From positions 192,501-256,500 of the forward strand of contig NC_060963.1 of assembly GCF_910589235.1 (NCBI RefSeq): a stretch of DNA of 64,000 nt, written 5' to 3'. A model generated the notes under the pieces. That model saw nothing but the letters and a program-made list of their open reading frames with translations, was not told where the DNA came from and did not search any database. This DNA is from Vespa crabro (Eukaryota > Arthropoda > Insecta > Hymenoptera > Vespidae). This document shows, piece by piece, positions 40,893 to 53,730 of this stretch (positions within the stretch are counted from its first letter, which is position 1; every line of letters starts with the position of its first letter). The position numbers and the translations under genes are program-made.

Positions 40893-40941
40893 CAGAAGAA
40901 GAAGAAGAAGAAGAAGAAGAAGAAGAAGAAGAAGAAGAAGA
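40893..40941. repeat. (GAA)n trinucleotide repeat
   Basis: About 49 bp of GAA units, giving artefactual poly-Lys, poly-Phe or poly-Ser/Leu frames. Confidence 0.9.
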
Positions 40942-41774
40942 GGGAAGAACGGAGAGCGCATGAGAAGAGGCGGTTTGCCACTTCGTCCGGTTTCTCCGCG
41001 ACGAGAATGCTTTTCGCGAGAGAAATATAGAAAAGAAAAGGAAAGGGAAAAAGGCAAAGAAGAAAAAAGGAAGAAGAAAATCGACGCGGTAGATCGCGGA
41101 TGTCGTGCGCACGTAATACGCGGTGGATTTCATCGTCTCTTTGACGGATGACTAATGCTAAATGTTGCCGCGGTGGCAGCAACATAGTAACGGCGATCGC
41201 CGACGACAGGAGTTAGCCGAGAAAGCCCGGCGAATAGCCTACTCGAAGGTAGTTAACAACCGTGCTTGGCCTTGGTCGAGAATGGTTAACGGGTTGAAAA
41301 CTTTTCTAGATACCCTATCTCTTTTCCTAGTACCTACTACTCACCTCGCGCGCTTGATGTATGGAGCATTTCATTGACTACCTGGACTTTGTCTCTCATC
41401 CTAACGCGTTTCCATTAATCCTACTTACTTTCGTTCCACGGCTCGTGGACGTCGTCTTTTACTATCCATCGTAGTTTCTTGATTTCGAGAGATCGATCGA
41501 AACGGCAAAGCTTTCGAGCGGTCCCTCGTCGATCGCGGATTTTCCTATTACGGATCGTGGAACCGGGATTCGTGATCGATGTAAACGACTCGCATCGATT
41601 TGCCGTACGATCTGTACACGTCTCCCTTGTCTATGTATGCGTTTGTCTTTGAGTTTCCTCATCTACGTGTATACCTGTACCATCCTCTCTCTTTCTCATC
41701 TCGCTTTCCGTTTCTGCATACTTTCTCGACGATTCTTCGATTATACATTTACCTCCCGTGCCTTCGCATTCGAT

Positions 41775-41820
41775 CGACGGCGACGACGACGGCGACGACG
41801 ACGACGGCGAGGACGACGGT

Positions 41821-41860
<40 letters not shown>

Positions 41861-41862
41861 AC
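41775..41862. repeat. (GACGGC)n / (GAC)n repeat
   Basis: Imperfect GAC trinucleotides turning into a clean GACGGC hexanucleotide array. Open in several frames (DGDGDG, TATATA, SPSPSP), none of which looks like a real protein. Confidence 0.85.
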
Positions 41863-44606
41863 AACGATGACCGGAAGAAACAAATTCAAGGCAAAGCGTT
41901 TATTATAAATTCGTCTCGTTATCGTTCGTTCGCACACGAATAGCCTCTCAATGTCAACTTGTGAAACTAACCGAGCACACATCGCTCATTTACATAATTA
42001 CTCTTTCTACTTGTGCAACTTGCGTTTCTTACGCATTTCTTTTTTTTTTTTTCCTATTTTTTTCTTTCTCTTTTTTTTTCTTCTTTTCCTTTTTTTTTTC
42101 TACAGACGGAAGGACAAACAGATTAGTTACATAAAAAGAAAGAAATAGGAAGAGTATTCTTTTCTCCTGCAGAAACCACGCAAGAAAGTTTCGTTTATCA
42201 TCGATTCGTGGTCTCTCGATCGTAACGCGTTCTACAATCGGCTTTTCTCCATTGGCACGAATGACATTGTAGTCTGGGTTACGTCGATCGTATTGAGTAC
42301 CTAAGACGGATATGCTCGAATGCGTTTCGCAACGTAGATTAAGCGTTAATATTTAAAACTTTGTAGATTTGAGCCGTGCAACGGACCAAAAGAAAGAGAA
42401 ATTTCGCAACGTAGACGCGTTTGCCCCGGATATAAAGCGAAGTTTGAAACGTTGCTATCGCAAATAGTTGACGCGAACCGTTATTGCTTTACGTACATAG
42501 GATACATTAAGTAATATTACTTAGCGTTCATCCCCATTACCTTACATGAAGTAATCGTAAAGGATTCTTACGTTCCGCGACTTCTGATCGTGCCGCCGCG
42601 GAGACAAGCGGTAATTACGCGTTTACGAGGACGCACGAGGTATACATGTGTATACCTATATCTACCTGCCTACTACTTTCGCCTCTCTAATTACGACGGA
42701 GGATAATCTTTGGTCGTTAGATTTGAATTTAACAGGACAAACAGGAAATTCATAGACGTTCGATTCATCGATCGTTAACTCGTTGTTCGCTCGTAACTCC
42801 GTTAGACCGCGCAAAAATTGTCTAATTAATGTTCGTATTCAGAATCGAACGAGACGATGCATACGTTTCGTTTTCTCTATCGAGGTACAACTGTACCAGC
42901 TGTTATAGCTTACGAAGGATCTTCGAAGAATCTTACCTTCTTAGAATGAAAATACTTTGCAGAATTTTCTATCTTCTATTCTGCGTACGTTTTGGTAAGA
43001 AAGTTGAGAATTTATTCGTGTCACTCTTATCGATCATCCTAAGAAATGTATCGTGCATATCGGGAGAGCCCCCAATATATAGACGTCTTCTTCTTTTCTC
43101 CGGAATTAGGTATCCTCTCGGCGAGCGGTCTATGCCGACCTCGCGGCACTCGCTGAGCATCGCGTATAGGTCGTTTCACCTGTCACCCAAGCGCAGAAAC
43201 GAAAGAGAGAGGACGAGATGGCTCCGGGCGAAAAAGGAAAGGACGACGACGAGCCTCCGACGGACACCTCCACACGGACGCGCCACCGGAATCATTCTCG
43301 GACAAGAAAGACGTTTCGCTGTACTTCTGACTTAGTCCGCTGTGCTTGCTCTCTTCTTCTCCTCCTCCTCGTCAAGATTTGCACGCGCAAAAGGCAAATA
43401 ATGACTTGGAATCTGCGCGTATCGTAGCTTTTTATTTCTTTCCAAAATACACGGGTCCGTTCCATCTCTTATACATAAAACATACGGCAAAGATTCAAAT
43501 GACGATAATTAAAATAGTCGGTAATAAATAAGAGTGCGACGTATGTTAATTATACGGGAGAGAAGGACTTTTTCCTTTCGCATGAGTCTCGCTCGTTCGC
43601 TTCAAGAGGCATTCGAAAAAAAAGTAAACGAGACGATTAATCCGATCGAAAACGACATCCTGATACTACTATATGAACTTTTTCCTTCCACTTTCGATTA
43701 TATTCTTTTGTCCAGCAAACGTAATTTCCCTAAATGCTTCTTCGCAAGGGTGTAAACTCGTGCCGATAGAAGGATAAAGAGCCGAGAGTGCGAAAAAACG
43801 AATTCATTAAAAAGCATCATTTCGGGAGGTGTGTATACTTGCGTGCCTTCCTCTCTCTCTCTCTCTCCCTCTCACTCATTTATATTCTCTCATACAAAAC
43901 CACGATTTACAGTTATTCGATAATACGAGAAAGGCCTATCCCTCCGGTATTTCGAGGTAGCGTGTACGCAACGTGCCTTGCGTGGGACCTGGGTGGAAGA
44001 TCGAGGCTGATTAATGGCGCTTAGAGGAAGAGACACGAGAGAGAGAGAGAGAGAGAGAGCACGAGGCGGCACGAGCCCGAGTATACGTGGAAGAAAGGAC
44101 CTCTTCGCGAGAGTCGTCGCACCCCTCGCGTGGCCCGAGTCTACGCGGTATGCGTATTGTATGGTAATATCGTCCGTGTACCTACTCCAATATTTATTCC
44201 CCGTCGTTATAACGCGCTTTTACTCCATCCGACACCATCCATCTTCTCCGTCGCGTTTCACGCGCTTCTTATACTCCACCACGTTCTTCTTATTCCTTTT
44301 TTTTTTTTCAAATCCACTAGCGTGCATAACACGATTTCCTTTCGATAAACGTTCGCAATTAATACGAACCTTATTTTTCGACTTATCGTCCTCGATGTTC
44401 GTCAAATTATATTCTTTTGTTGACGAAAAAATTTGGAAAATGATGGAATATATCTTGGAAAAAAGTTGCGATTCTTGCAACGGTGCGTCGAGACTTTAGA
44501 TCCTGTTTGCTCGTCTTTATAATATCGCCTAAGCAGCTTCGGTCTCCCGGCTAAGCGAGAAAGAGAGAATGGCGACACGCAAGGAGAGGAGAGAAGCGAG
44601 ATCGAG

Positions 44607-44652
<46 letters not shown>

Positions 44653-44919
44653 GAGTATAAGAGGAGAAGCGATCAAGCGAACGAAGAACGGATGGAAAGA
44701 GTCTCTCTCTTTCTCTCTCTCTCACTCTCTCTAGCGAGATACAACTCGCGAGAGTCTCGAGGATAGGAGGTGAAGGGCCAGGAGGGGAGTGGGTGAGCCG
44801 ACCTCTAACCTCGCGGCAACCGTGCCGTGCCGACACAGCGCGCGCGAGGACCGCCGGCATAAACTAGCGTGCTGCGAGCAAAGCCAAGACTCGCCCGCCT
44901 TTCACTTCGAGATAGAGAA

Positions 44920-44928
<9 letters not shown>

Positions 44929-44964
<36 letters not shown>
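44929..44964. repeat. (GA)n microsatellite
   Basis: About 36 bp of GA. Related runs lie at about 44040-44060 and 44608-44655. Confidence 0.9.
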
Positions 44965-44965
<1 letters not shown>

Positions 44966-45448
44966 GAAGGCGAGCGCATAGACGGCACTCTAGCCGTGGG
45001 GAGTGCCTCGCGCTATTATCATATTATAAGCGATTCGTCGTCCTCGTCGACTCGCACGAAAAATGGAAGACACGAAACTGTCAGGAAAATTCAAACCAAT
45101 TATCAACGTTTTTCTTTAAGAGATTTTCGAAAAATCAAGTTCAAAGTCTCTGCTCCTTAGATCCCTACAAGTTTCCTTTTCTATTCTCTCGGGATCGAGT
45201 AGATGCGATATCGCGGCTCGATGCACCGACTGTCGAGGTCGGCATTTAGCCTCCTACTTGGTACTCTTCTTGGCGAGGACGCGGACAGTTGCGACGATAG
45301 TACCGATCACGAAGTAGCAAGAGTATCGCGCGATGTCGAACGCCTCTCGAGCGTTCGATCTAAACGCAAGCGGAAAACGAGAGAAAGAGAGATAGAGAGG
45401 AATAGATAGAGAGAAAGGGAGAAGACGGCGAATCTAACCGGTGAGAGT

Positions 45449-45483
45449 GCACGGCCGTAACGTACGGTACGTTACGGTCGTGC
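45449..45483. repeat. 35-bp near-perfect palindrome
   Basis: Two 17-nt arms around a single central G at 45466. The inner 11-nt arms (CCGTAACGTAC and its complement) match perfectly. One mismatch (54/78) separates them from a further perfect 5 bp (GCACG / CGTGC). It is the longest non-microsatellite inverted repeat I noticed. It could be a dimeric protein-binding site or a cruciform; function unknown. Confidence 0.8.
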
Positions 45484-47661
45484 CGGCATGCCCGTAGGTC
45501 GACCCGTAACGCGACGTGTAATTATCATCTCCCAAGGGCCTATCCCACGCTATCCGAGTTAAGTGGGACACCACCGATTGCTGCGTGAGCGATCAGAGAG
45601 AAAAGTAGGGGCTGCTGCCGACCGGGGTGATTCTCCTCAAGAAACAAAAAAAAAAAAAAGAAAAGCAAACGTAAAGAAGAAAAGAAACGAGAGGGAAGGA
45701 AAAAAAGGCCATTAAATTTTTTCAACGTTCGATTTTTTCAACATTTGTGACGCCGTGAAAAGAATCGATTGTCCTAAATCAAGTGTACATAATTGAGATC
45801 TTAATGAGAAATCAATCTCGCGGAGGGTCGCTTTTCTCGCTGTCAGCGAGCGTCTCTCAATGAATCCGACGACCATCGCTTGAATGATTAAACGATTCCT
45901 GTCTGAACGGTAAAGCTCCGATCGCTTATAGAGCCTGCTCGTTCGCCTTACGAACTCACCTTCGAACCAATCGACGAGGTTCGATCGTAAGTGTGTGCTT
46001 CGTTTTCCGTCCCCGATCGTTATGTTATTATTATTTGAAAGACCAACCAGCTCGCTCATCCTCGTCAAACAACATCTAATCCTTCTATCGTTATACAATC
46101 GATCGCGCTTCTATTTGTCGAAAGTCTAACGACTCGACTTTTCTCAACGCGTTCGATCGCCCAAACAAATGACGAATAAATATATGTATAATCGTAACAA
46201 ATTATAAACGATAAATCCACATTGAAATTTATCGCCGACAGGTAATAAACCCGATGATTTCTATAAGCGAAGCGAAACGCCGAACGGTCCACATTCGGTG
46301 GAAAAATAACAGTTCTATATCAATGCCATACGTTAAATTCGCTCGTTAGATCTTTAAATCTCGTATGGTTGAAAAATAGTTTCCGATAAAAGTAATTAAA
46401 TGCGTGGACGCACAAGCGCGTCAATGATACACTTGAGCGATACCTCGTTCAAAGACGCACACAGAAGAAATCGATTAGATACACTTACGCGTATTGACTT
46501 TAAAGTTTCCGTACTGCCGCAACGTATTTCGTACGATTCTATTACTATTACGTTATTTCATTGAACAAGGTCACGCGTTCTGGCACTCGGTAACAACTTG
46601 CCCATCGATGTTCAAAATTTCAACAAAAATTTAATATGTCCAAGTCAAAAGTACTACGATCGTCTTTCGTCTCCCGTCTTTTCTCCGAATCGTGTAACTT
46701 TGCTTGATGCAAATTATCTCGTTATTACGTAGCCTACGAGTTTACGAAATAGATTTAATTTTAACGCTGATTACGCGAATCGAGTAGAAAATAGCGTTAC
46801 ACGATCGCCTTTCGAAGAAGCCTTGCCGTTTCGCTTGACACGAACATCGTGCCTAATTACAAGAACGGCAGTTCGGTGGGATTGTTAAAGAACAGTGATA
46901 CGTTCGGAATCCCAGGTGGGAAGCTTCGAGCATGCTCGTGCACGACGTTGGTGGCCGCCACCCGGAATAAAGGACGGCAGAGACGTTGGATTTCCTTGCG
47001 CTAGATTCGTTTCATTTCAGATAAACGATCGAAGTCGGTTTGACGATGGTAAATCGATCGTTCGTTCTATGCCGCCGCCGTCGCCGCAGCCGAGACTCGC
47101 GCCTTCTCCCAAAAATTCAAACTCCTTTCTAGCCGTCGTCTACAAGCGCACGTCCGAGATGGACGTCACGTAAATCAAGATCTGTAATGGATCTAATGAA
47201 GTTGCAACAACGATTTCCGTGAAACAACGCGCGCGAAAGAAGCTATAAGTCAACATTGACGATATATGATTGACTTATACTACTTGCCGTTTCAACGATG
47301 GACGCAGATAGATTTACAAGCGATTTCAAAGCTATTTTCAACCGATTTAAAAGCGATTTCATCGACATCCTCGCTAATTTTATCGTACTTAAAAAACACG
47401 AGTAAAGTGGCAATTAAATTTCAATATCTAATTTACACGTGGAACGGACGGGAACAGAAATGAATAAAGTAGTAACATGGTCGAACAAAAGAGAACGTGT
47501 TTTCTCTCTTCCTCTCTCTCTCTCTCTCTGTGTGTGTGTGTTCGTGTGTATGACAGACACGAAGCTTTATCGAACGCTCCGAACATCTGCGCTATCCGCA
47601 AATTGGAAATACGTTGAAAGAGAGAGAGAAAGCGAATGAACGAGAAAGGGTATTGGTCGGG

Positions 47662-47669
47662 TGACGTCA
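47662..47669. promoter_or_regulatory. Isolated CRE palindrome
   Basis: Perfect TGACGTCA within a region lacking genes. A possible distal CREB site; by itself weak evidence. Confidence 0.3.
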
Positions 47670-48174
47670 TTCAAGGTAACCAGATTAGAACTCGTCCGAT
47701 AGCGTTCGGTCGACGTAGGATCGAATAAAAATCTCTCATCGATGACGCTTTCAGGATTTTCGTACGTAAAAATGTTTTAATTCGATCAACACTCTTGCGA
47801 TAACAATGACCGATCTTAATTCACCTTGTATCCAAGTTGTGTCTATAATTAACAAGGATGTATTTTGGGGTATATAAGATAATAAAGTTGTATCCGTGTT
47901 TTTTCCTTGTATATGTAAAAGTCAATAAAAAAAGAAAAGAGAACTTGACGCGCGAGCATGTTCATCGGACATCTTACACAACGCTAAAATTACGCTGTTC
48001 GCGTAATTTCTCGATCGTTTGGCGCAAGACACCATTATTTATCCCGGCGTGTCGCGAAAAATGCCTGCAAGCTGTGGCATTTAAGCGGCATCGGCCGCGC
48101 GATTCCGCCGCGTTTCTTCGCACCGTAACGAAGAAGCGGCAAAAGCGAGGTGAGAAAACCCAAGGATCCGCCAG

Positions 48175-48180
<6 letters not shown>

Positions 48181-48227
<47 letters not shown>
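48181..48227. repeat. (CT)n microsatellite
   Basis: About 47 bp of pure CT. A GA array of opposite sense follows at about 48378-48409, so the two could pair as a stem. Confidence 0.95.
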
Positions 48228-48231
<4 letters not shown>

Positions 48232-48373
48232 TCTCTCTTGGATAGACGCAACGGGCCGCCGACTCTAAGCTAGGAACGCACCTTTCTCTCTCGCTCAAGG
48301 AAATAGAGTATCGGAGCATCCCGTGAAGCGCGCTACACGGAAAGAAAGAGGGAGAGAGAGGAAGGGAGAGGGA

Positions 48374-48410
<37 letters not shown>

Positions 48411-49330
48411 GAGGTCGAGCGTGTGCACGCGGTGCGCCGCACCGAAGGCAAGTCGCGTCCTTTTTCCCGCAGCGCGCACGAAAGTAGAGAGACAATAGGT
48501 ACGTGGGCGCAGCATCGCGAACCCTAACCTTAGGTGATCCCATATTCCGTTCTCCCGTTGAACGTTCTATTCCATCCTCCTCCCCCTCTCCGTTGAGCCC
48601 TCGTGCACTCTTCGTTTCTCTTCGCGAGTCTCTCGCGTGTCAGGTCGGAGCCTCGCATTCGCTTCACCTGCACCTCTTCTTAGCTATTTCTTTTCTCTTC
48701 TTTATCTTTGCTACTCTCCGAGAAGTAGTAGTACCGCTTGAGTCGAGAAGCAAGCGTTCGCTTGCGAAATCCCACAAGTTCTGCGGCCGGCGAGAACTCA
48801 AAGTGCCTCCGAGTCGAGTGGCTCCGTCGAGAGGGCCGTCGTATCGGGGCCACCGATCACCTGGCCCTCGGAAAAGCTTATCCGCCTACTCGCTTGCCTG
48901 CCTGCCGACGAACGAGGAGAGAGCGGGAGAGAGACTCCGTTTGAGAATCCTTCTTCGTGCCGTTCTCAGGAAAGCCGTGCCACCCAAGGAAAGTCCGTGA
49001 CAACGCCTTCTTCTACCTAAACAAAGATCGATCGCGCATCGATTCCGTTTCGACGATCGACTTTCCTATCCTTTAATTATACCAAGCTTTCGAGTTCGTA
49101 ACGTAGCTGGCGAACTTTCAGGACGACCTACACTCGCAATCTCTTCGAATCTGAGGAAAGTTGGAAAAGTGGAGGGTGAGACCGATCGATGATTCGATTG
49201 CGGATACGTTCGAATAGCCGCGAACTGTAATTGTGCTAAAGGTAACGATCAGTTTTCTTTCCGCGTGGAATGCTGCGGAGAAGGTGCATTCTAAGCGCAC
49301 CCACCGCCTTAACCGAGTGCACGAGAAAGA

Positions 49331-49378
49331 AGGAAAGAAAGAAAGAAAGAAAGAAAGAATGAAAGAAAGAAAGAAAGA
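49331..49378. repeat. (GAAA)n tetranucleotide repeat
   Basis: About 48 bp of GAAA units with one T interruption, followed by GA-rich sequence. Confidence 0.9.
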
Positions 49379-49858
49379 CCGAGAGAGAGAGAGAAAGAGA
49401 GAGAAATCTCCATACGATCGAGATGGAGACTTAATATATATACAGATATAGAAAGCTGTAGAGACGAAGAAGCATAGTCGGTGGTGGTGAGATTGCCATT
49501 GCGCTCGCAGAAGAAGGAACGAGCGTGATCGCGATAAAGAAACAATCGAACTCGGTCCCGCCCACGAGACCGCCAACATTCAATTGTGTCTTCTCCTTCT
49601 CTTTCTTACTCCCATTTCTCTTTGTCTTTCTCCTTCTCTCTTTCTCGATCTATCCATCCATCTAATCGTTCTTTCCTTTCGCGCTCGGTGCTTCGAAGCG
49701 CGTCGAATAAGACGCTAACGGTATAAACCCTTGCGAATCGAATCATGGAGATATTCTCCTTCTACTCCTTCGAAAGAGGAGAAGAAGAAAAAGAAGGGAA
49801 GCGATGGACAATTCGCGCTTCAAGGTCACGCAAAGATATGACTGAGAGTATGTATGTC

Positions 49859-49863
<5 letters not shown>

Positions 49864-49929
<66 letters not shown>
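49864..49929. repeat. (GA)n microsatellite
   Basis: About 66 bp of pure GA. Confidence 0.95.
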
Positions 49930-49931
<2 letters not shown>

Positions 49932-50318
49932 CAACGTGACTTGGTCGAAAAGGAGGTAGAGGAGGAGGAGGAGGAGGATTCGAACGAGAAAGGACGATCA
50001 CCCGGATCATCCTTCGAACTCTACGAACTCTCGAGAGAGAGAGGTGAATCGGCCGGATTACGCAAGCGGAGTAATTGAATATCGGTAGAGACATTGTTGT
50101 CATACCGCGAGTACCGTTCCACCTTGCTTTACAATGAAACGTAATAATAAAGGGGAGTGGCCTAGGAAAGATTCTGATTTCATTATTACACCATGCAGAA
50201 CCGATGTAGAACGAATTATCATAGTCATCGGACGAAATCCGTTGACGCGGCAGAAAATATCCTTAACGTCAGGATTCTGTCGAGACGATGATCTTTCGCA
50301 AGTCGTTCGACCGCAACG

Positions 50319-50320
<2 letters not shown>

Positions 50321-50349
<29 letters not shown>

Positions 50350-50398
50350 ACGAACGAACGAACGAACGAACGAACGAACGAACGAACGAACGAACGAA
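50321..50398. repeat. (CGAA)19 tetranucleotide repeat
   Basis: About 76 bp of near-perfect CGAA units. Period 4 makes a repeating four-residue peptide (NERT or FVRS) in the frames that stay open, which explains the odd open frames here. Confidence 0.95.
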
Positions 50399-53303
50399 AG
50401 AATATTCGCTCGTATGCGAGCTGTTTAGAGCTCATTAGCCGGCTATTAGATAGAGAAGAAGAAAAAGGAGGATGAAAAATAAAAAGAAGAAGAGGTGGTG
50501 GTAAGTATCGGTGTCGGTACTACCGATCGAGCAATGGCGGTACCATTTATGGGAGAAAAACGCATTCACCCCGAGCCGTCGTACTCGTCGTCATTATCAT
50601 CACCCTCCTCCTCCTCCCCCTCCTCCTCCTTTTCTCTCTCGGTCCAACGTCCCAAGCCTTCCGCAGCTCGCGAAGAAGGCGGACTTTCGAAATCGAGCGG
50701 TCGCTCGTTCGATTCGTGCCGTTCGCTCGCTCGGAGCATCGGCGTTTTCCGCGGCACCGTGCAAAGGTCATACCGGGAACGGGCCGCCGCGCGTCACATG
50801 TACACGTTCAGAAAAGAGAGATGCGAGTACTTATGTACGTTCGTTCTCTGCTAAGTCGGGAAAAGAAGAGACGGCAAAGTTACTATACGATGAGCCTAGG
50901 ATAGGACGTGTATTCGCGCACGCTCGCTAGGGGAGGTCAACCGAGAGGTAACCGGCAACGACCGCCGAGCCCCGTTCGCCGAGATATGCACCTCCTCGCG
51001 CCCCTCTTTGCGCTTCGATTAATCTCCTCTCTTGCGAGTCTCTCTAGGACTTGCGAGTTTATTACCGTCCCGAGCTATCTTCCTATTCTAGCTAAACTTC
51101 TATTGGATTCTACAATTCACCTTTATTTATCCCACAAATTTCTACCCTTGGAAATGATTTACGAAGAAACAAAAGTCTATCATTTTAAGGAACGTCTTGC
51201 AACGTCAACGTCGCGCGAAGATGCTCGTCGAGCGTGCGAAAACCAAAGAGGAAAATGACACTCTTCGCTTTCACTTCGCTAGAGAAAGAAACCGGTTTTT
51301 CCTTAATAATAACGAAGAATTTTACTCGTTCTTCGTATAATATTCTCTACGAGTTAATCTTAACTTTTTACAATTTTTTCCGAACTTTGTGATAAATGCA
51401 GAAAAACGACTCTTGAGTTTGATCGTCTTTGAATGAAAAGAGACGACGGTACTCTCGAAAAGAGAAGATCAGATTACACCTGTACACCACGGAGCCAAAC
51501 TACTTGGGCAAAATAAAAGAGAGGTAACAATCGACTCGGCCATTCGCAACATCCTGAACGACTCGTGATTCCTCTTTCTCTCTCTCGCCTCGCGCGTGGT
51601 TAACCCTCTCCACGAGGCTCGATCGCGCCGCCTGCCTGCCGAGGCGCGATAGCTCCATGAAAAAAAGAAAAAGGAAAAGAAAGAGAAAGAAACAGCTGCG
51701 CGATATCTCGATGCAATCATCTCGCTCGTTGAAACGACGATGAATCTGCATTATTCGAAGAACGGCACGTGGTACGTCGAGGCGCAAGGGACGCCGCGAT
51801 ACCAGTAGATACGCAGAGGAACTTGGCGTCTTTTCTTAACGTGGCATCGTTTCTATCTACTACTATCCACTTTGAAATCCTCCCCCGCTGAGATCGAACG
51901 TCTTTTTCGATACCAATTATTGCGCCGATCGCACGTTCTCGATATGTACGGGGCACCTAGGATAGGCACTCTTTTCTATAGAACACGTCCTACGGAGCGC
52001 GTGGGAACGCCTTCTAGATACGACTCTGCGCTTTTCTTCGTTCATTCCCACGTATCGTGGACCATGGACGCGAACGGATGGACATAGTCGTACGAAAAGG
52101 AAAATATCCGCAAACTTTGCTAATTCCTTCGAACGTCTTGAGAAACAAAAACAAAAAAAAGAAAAAAAGAAAAAAAGAAAAAAAGAAAAAAGAAGATCCA
52201 AATACGCGATGGCTGAAAGATTATGTACGCAAGACCGACATCGTTGTACCGCTGAATGAATATCGTAAGAAACTTCCTAGGGATATTGATAAAAGAACGA
52301 TTTCGTCTAGAGAAAAAGCCTACAATCGTGTAACGCTACCAGATATATCTCGATCCCAACGCAAAGCCGCGCACGTTACAATGTGGAGCGGCCTGGAATT
52401 GATTTCATAGAGAATTACTTGGCGTCGGTGGGTATATAGCTTCTCTAGGGAGAAAGAGAACATACCTGACCGTCCGCGATTTTTTAAGAACAATCGAAGA
52501 TTCGATTTGAGTGTGACGCAATGCCTCCGGCTGAATCTCCTTAAGTGCGAAATTTGCTGCACCCGCGATCGCTCGCTCGATCGTTGTTTGCTTTCACGCG
52601 CGAGATCGAAGAAATCACCGCGCGCTCCACCACCCATTACTTTGGTACTCCGTAGATATACGTTACGCAAGTTCACCCAATCTGTCTACGATCTAGGTAG
52701 CGAGAAATTTGGAAGCGTGCTCTTGCACAACGGTTTCTCTTCCAGAAAGTAGAGTCCTACGTGATTAACCACAAAGAGAGAAGAGAAGAAATAAAGAAAG
52801 AAAAGAAAAAAGCATAGAGAGGAGAATCGGGTATATTTACGTTTCGCGATACTTTTATTGCTCTTTCTTTCGACGGAAAAGGAGGAGAAAAGAATAAAGG
52901 GAAGAATAGAGGGAAAAGAGAAAAAGAAAAAGGAAAAAAGAATAAAAGGAGAAACAAGAAAGAAAAAGAAAATAAAAGGAAAGAAAAAACACTCGAGAGT
53001 CGATTTCGCACAAAAAAAGTGTCACTATCGTGGACGATGGTCGATCGATCGTGATCGAACTCAAAGAGCTTCTTCGCACGTCCGACACCGTGCACGTTCT
53101 TCCGATCGAACGAACATCGACAGCGTGGGTAGATACGGTGACATAATATTTCTAAAGGATGAAGGTACGGAGATATTTTGACGCGTTGTGTTCCTTTGAC
53201 GCGCACTTCCTCGTTTATGTAATACGATTACGCTGTAAAAGCTAAAGGCTTTAAAGTACCGAAAGGATCGATTCTCTCTCTTTCACGTTAGTTCGGCACT
53301 TGG

Positions 53304-53697
53304 TTAATTCTCCAAGAAGGAGACAAATTGCGTGAGCTTTTTCAGTTGATCCTCCGTCAGGCAGATCTCGTTGGTAAAGATGCATTGTTCCTTGTCGATT
53401 TTAACCGGTTGGACCATCGACCCGTCTATGCTCCAGCCCCTTTCCATCGCCGCCTGTTGAGCCTCTTCCAATGCAAGACCCGTCATCGCTGCGAGCACCG
53501 TCAAACCTAACGACGAGTAAGCCTTGGATATCAGCGTCATCGCTTGCTCGCGAACGCTATCTGAAAGGATCGTCCACGATGGCATTCAAATCCTTTATCC
53601 TTATCTTTGGAAAAATTAATCGGTTCGGATTTATGGTTTTAAGTTTTCGCGCCAGAATCGAAACAAATAAATGTGGACATATACATATATATGTACA

Positions 53698-53730
<33 letters not shown>

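Larger units (their letters stand above)
33251..53303. other. 20-kb stretch without recognisable genes
   Basis: Between the CRE-rich segment and CSN8 I see no open frame with a recognisable domain or convincing splice-linked exons on either strand. The longer frames are driven by microsatellites. The content is AT- and GA-rich repeats, a CRE at 47662-47669, GC-rich patches (about 38040-38320, 48400-49000, 50500-50800) and a strong palindrome at 45449-45483. It may be the upstream regulatory domain of HR38 and may contain untranslated exons or noncoding RNA that I cannot detect. Confidence 0.5.

Noticed and set aside
42829..43335. 168-codon plus-strand frame
   Set aside because: It has no domain and no codon or splice support; treated as a chance frame.
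50134..50475. NERT-repeat protein
   Set aside because: The four-residue repeat is exactly what a (CGAA)n tetranucleotide array produces when read in three-base codons.
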